Shown here piece by piece: positions 4,956-5,074 of a DNA stretch of 5,074 nt. The position numbers and the translations under genes were made by a program. Below the pieces are notes generated by a model. That model did not search any database, was not told the origin of the DNA, and saw nothing but the letters and a program-made list of their open reading frames with translations. Within the stretch, counting starts at the first letter, position 1; the number at the start of each line of letters is the position of its first letter. The DNA is from Pseudomonadota bacterium (GTDB taxonomy: Bacteria > Pseudomonadota > Gammaproteobacteria > GRL18), in assembly GCA_030632745.1 (NCBI GenBank), contig DAOVUE010000161.1, positions 1-5,074 on the forward strand, written 5' to 3'.

Positions 4956-5074
4956 ATGGATAAAAAATTTTTAGGACCTTTATTTTTGATAGTAGCATCT
5001 ATCACATCAGGTCATGTGTCTGCTCAAGACAAGCCGAACATTCTTGTTATGTGGGGTGATGACATTGGTTATGA
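4956..5074 (+). CDS. Sulfatase (arylsulfatase-like), N-terminal fragment cut by window edge
   Basis: Thirty-nine complete codons are visible. ATG 4956 follows AGGGGA (4945-4950) by 5 bases, a good ribosome site. Residues 1-23 form a Sec signal peptide (DKK, hydrophobic core, cleavage after VSA at 21-23). The mature start, DKPNILVMWGDDIGY, is the characteristic opening of type I sulfatases of the alkaline phosphatase superfamily, and Asp35-Asp36 would be the first calcium ligands. The family hydrolyses sulfate esters using a formylglycine made from a Cys or Ser in a CxPxR-type motif, which lies beyond the window, so activity and type cannot be judged. The KPNILV-WGDDIG form resembles arylsulfatases more than phosphonate hydrolases. 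The gene lies 80 bases after the HAD gene, with its own promoter. Confidence 0.85.
   Translation, partial: MDKKFLGPLFLIVASITSGHVSAQDKPNILVMWGDDIGY

Noticed and set aside
1..5074. CRISPR array, tRNA, rRNA, insertion sequence ends
   Set aside because: I saw no spaced direct repeats, cloverleaf-like sequence, rRNA segments or IS-type terminal inverted repeats with target duplications.

Overview
The window reads as a moderately AT-rich chromosomal stretch from a Gram-negative bacterium, most likely an aquatic gammaproteobacterium. The clues are a lipobox-bearing patatin lipoprotein, a LysR-type regulator, two exported enzymes with Sec signal peptides, AGG-type ribosome binding sites and the tail of a REP-associated (RAYT-type) Y1 transposase. 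The genus cannot be fixed from the sequence alone. All five main gene families are recognisable; I see no CRISPR array, rRNA or tRNA, and no clear previously undescribed system.

Layout. Positions 1-189 hold the C-terminal 62 codons of a RAYT-like protein that enters from outside the window. It is followed within about 30 bases by a structured GTAG-containing element (217-275) that looks like a REP repeat, the usual substrate of such proteins. A BASS/SBF-family sodium symporter (376-1248, +) comes next. It converges on a LysR-type regulator (1267-2259, -) with only 18 bases between them. The LysR gene lies 15 bases downstream of a same-strand patatin-like phospholipase lipoprotein (2275-3645, -), so these two are probably cotranscribed from a TATAAT promoter near 3700. 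A 240-base divergent intergenic region (3646-3885) separates them from an exported HAD-superfamily phosphatase-like protein (3886-4875, +). That gene ends in a clear intrinsic terminator. A new promoter, overlapped by a perfect 7+2+7 palindrome, then leads to the start of an exported sulfatase (4956 onward), cut by the window edge.

How it may work together. The HAD protein and the sulfatase are both predicted to be exported and lie on the same strand, which suggests an extracytoplasmic phosphate/sulfate ester metabolism locus that continues to the right. A formylglycine-generating enzyme would be the expected partner there. The BASS symporter and LysR gene form a plausible transport/regulator pair for an organic anion, but the substrate is not readable. 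The BASS/LysR half looks richer in G+C than the patatin/HAD half, so the window may be a junction of segments with different histories, next to a RAYT/REP locus.
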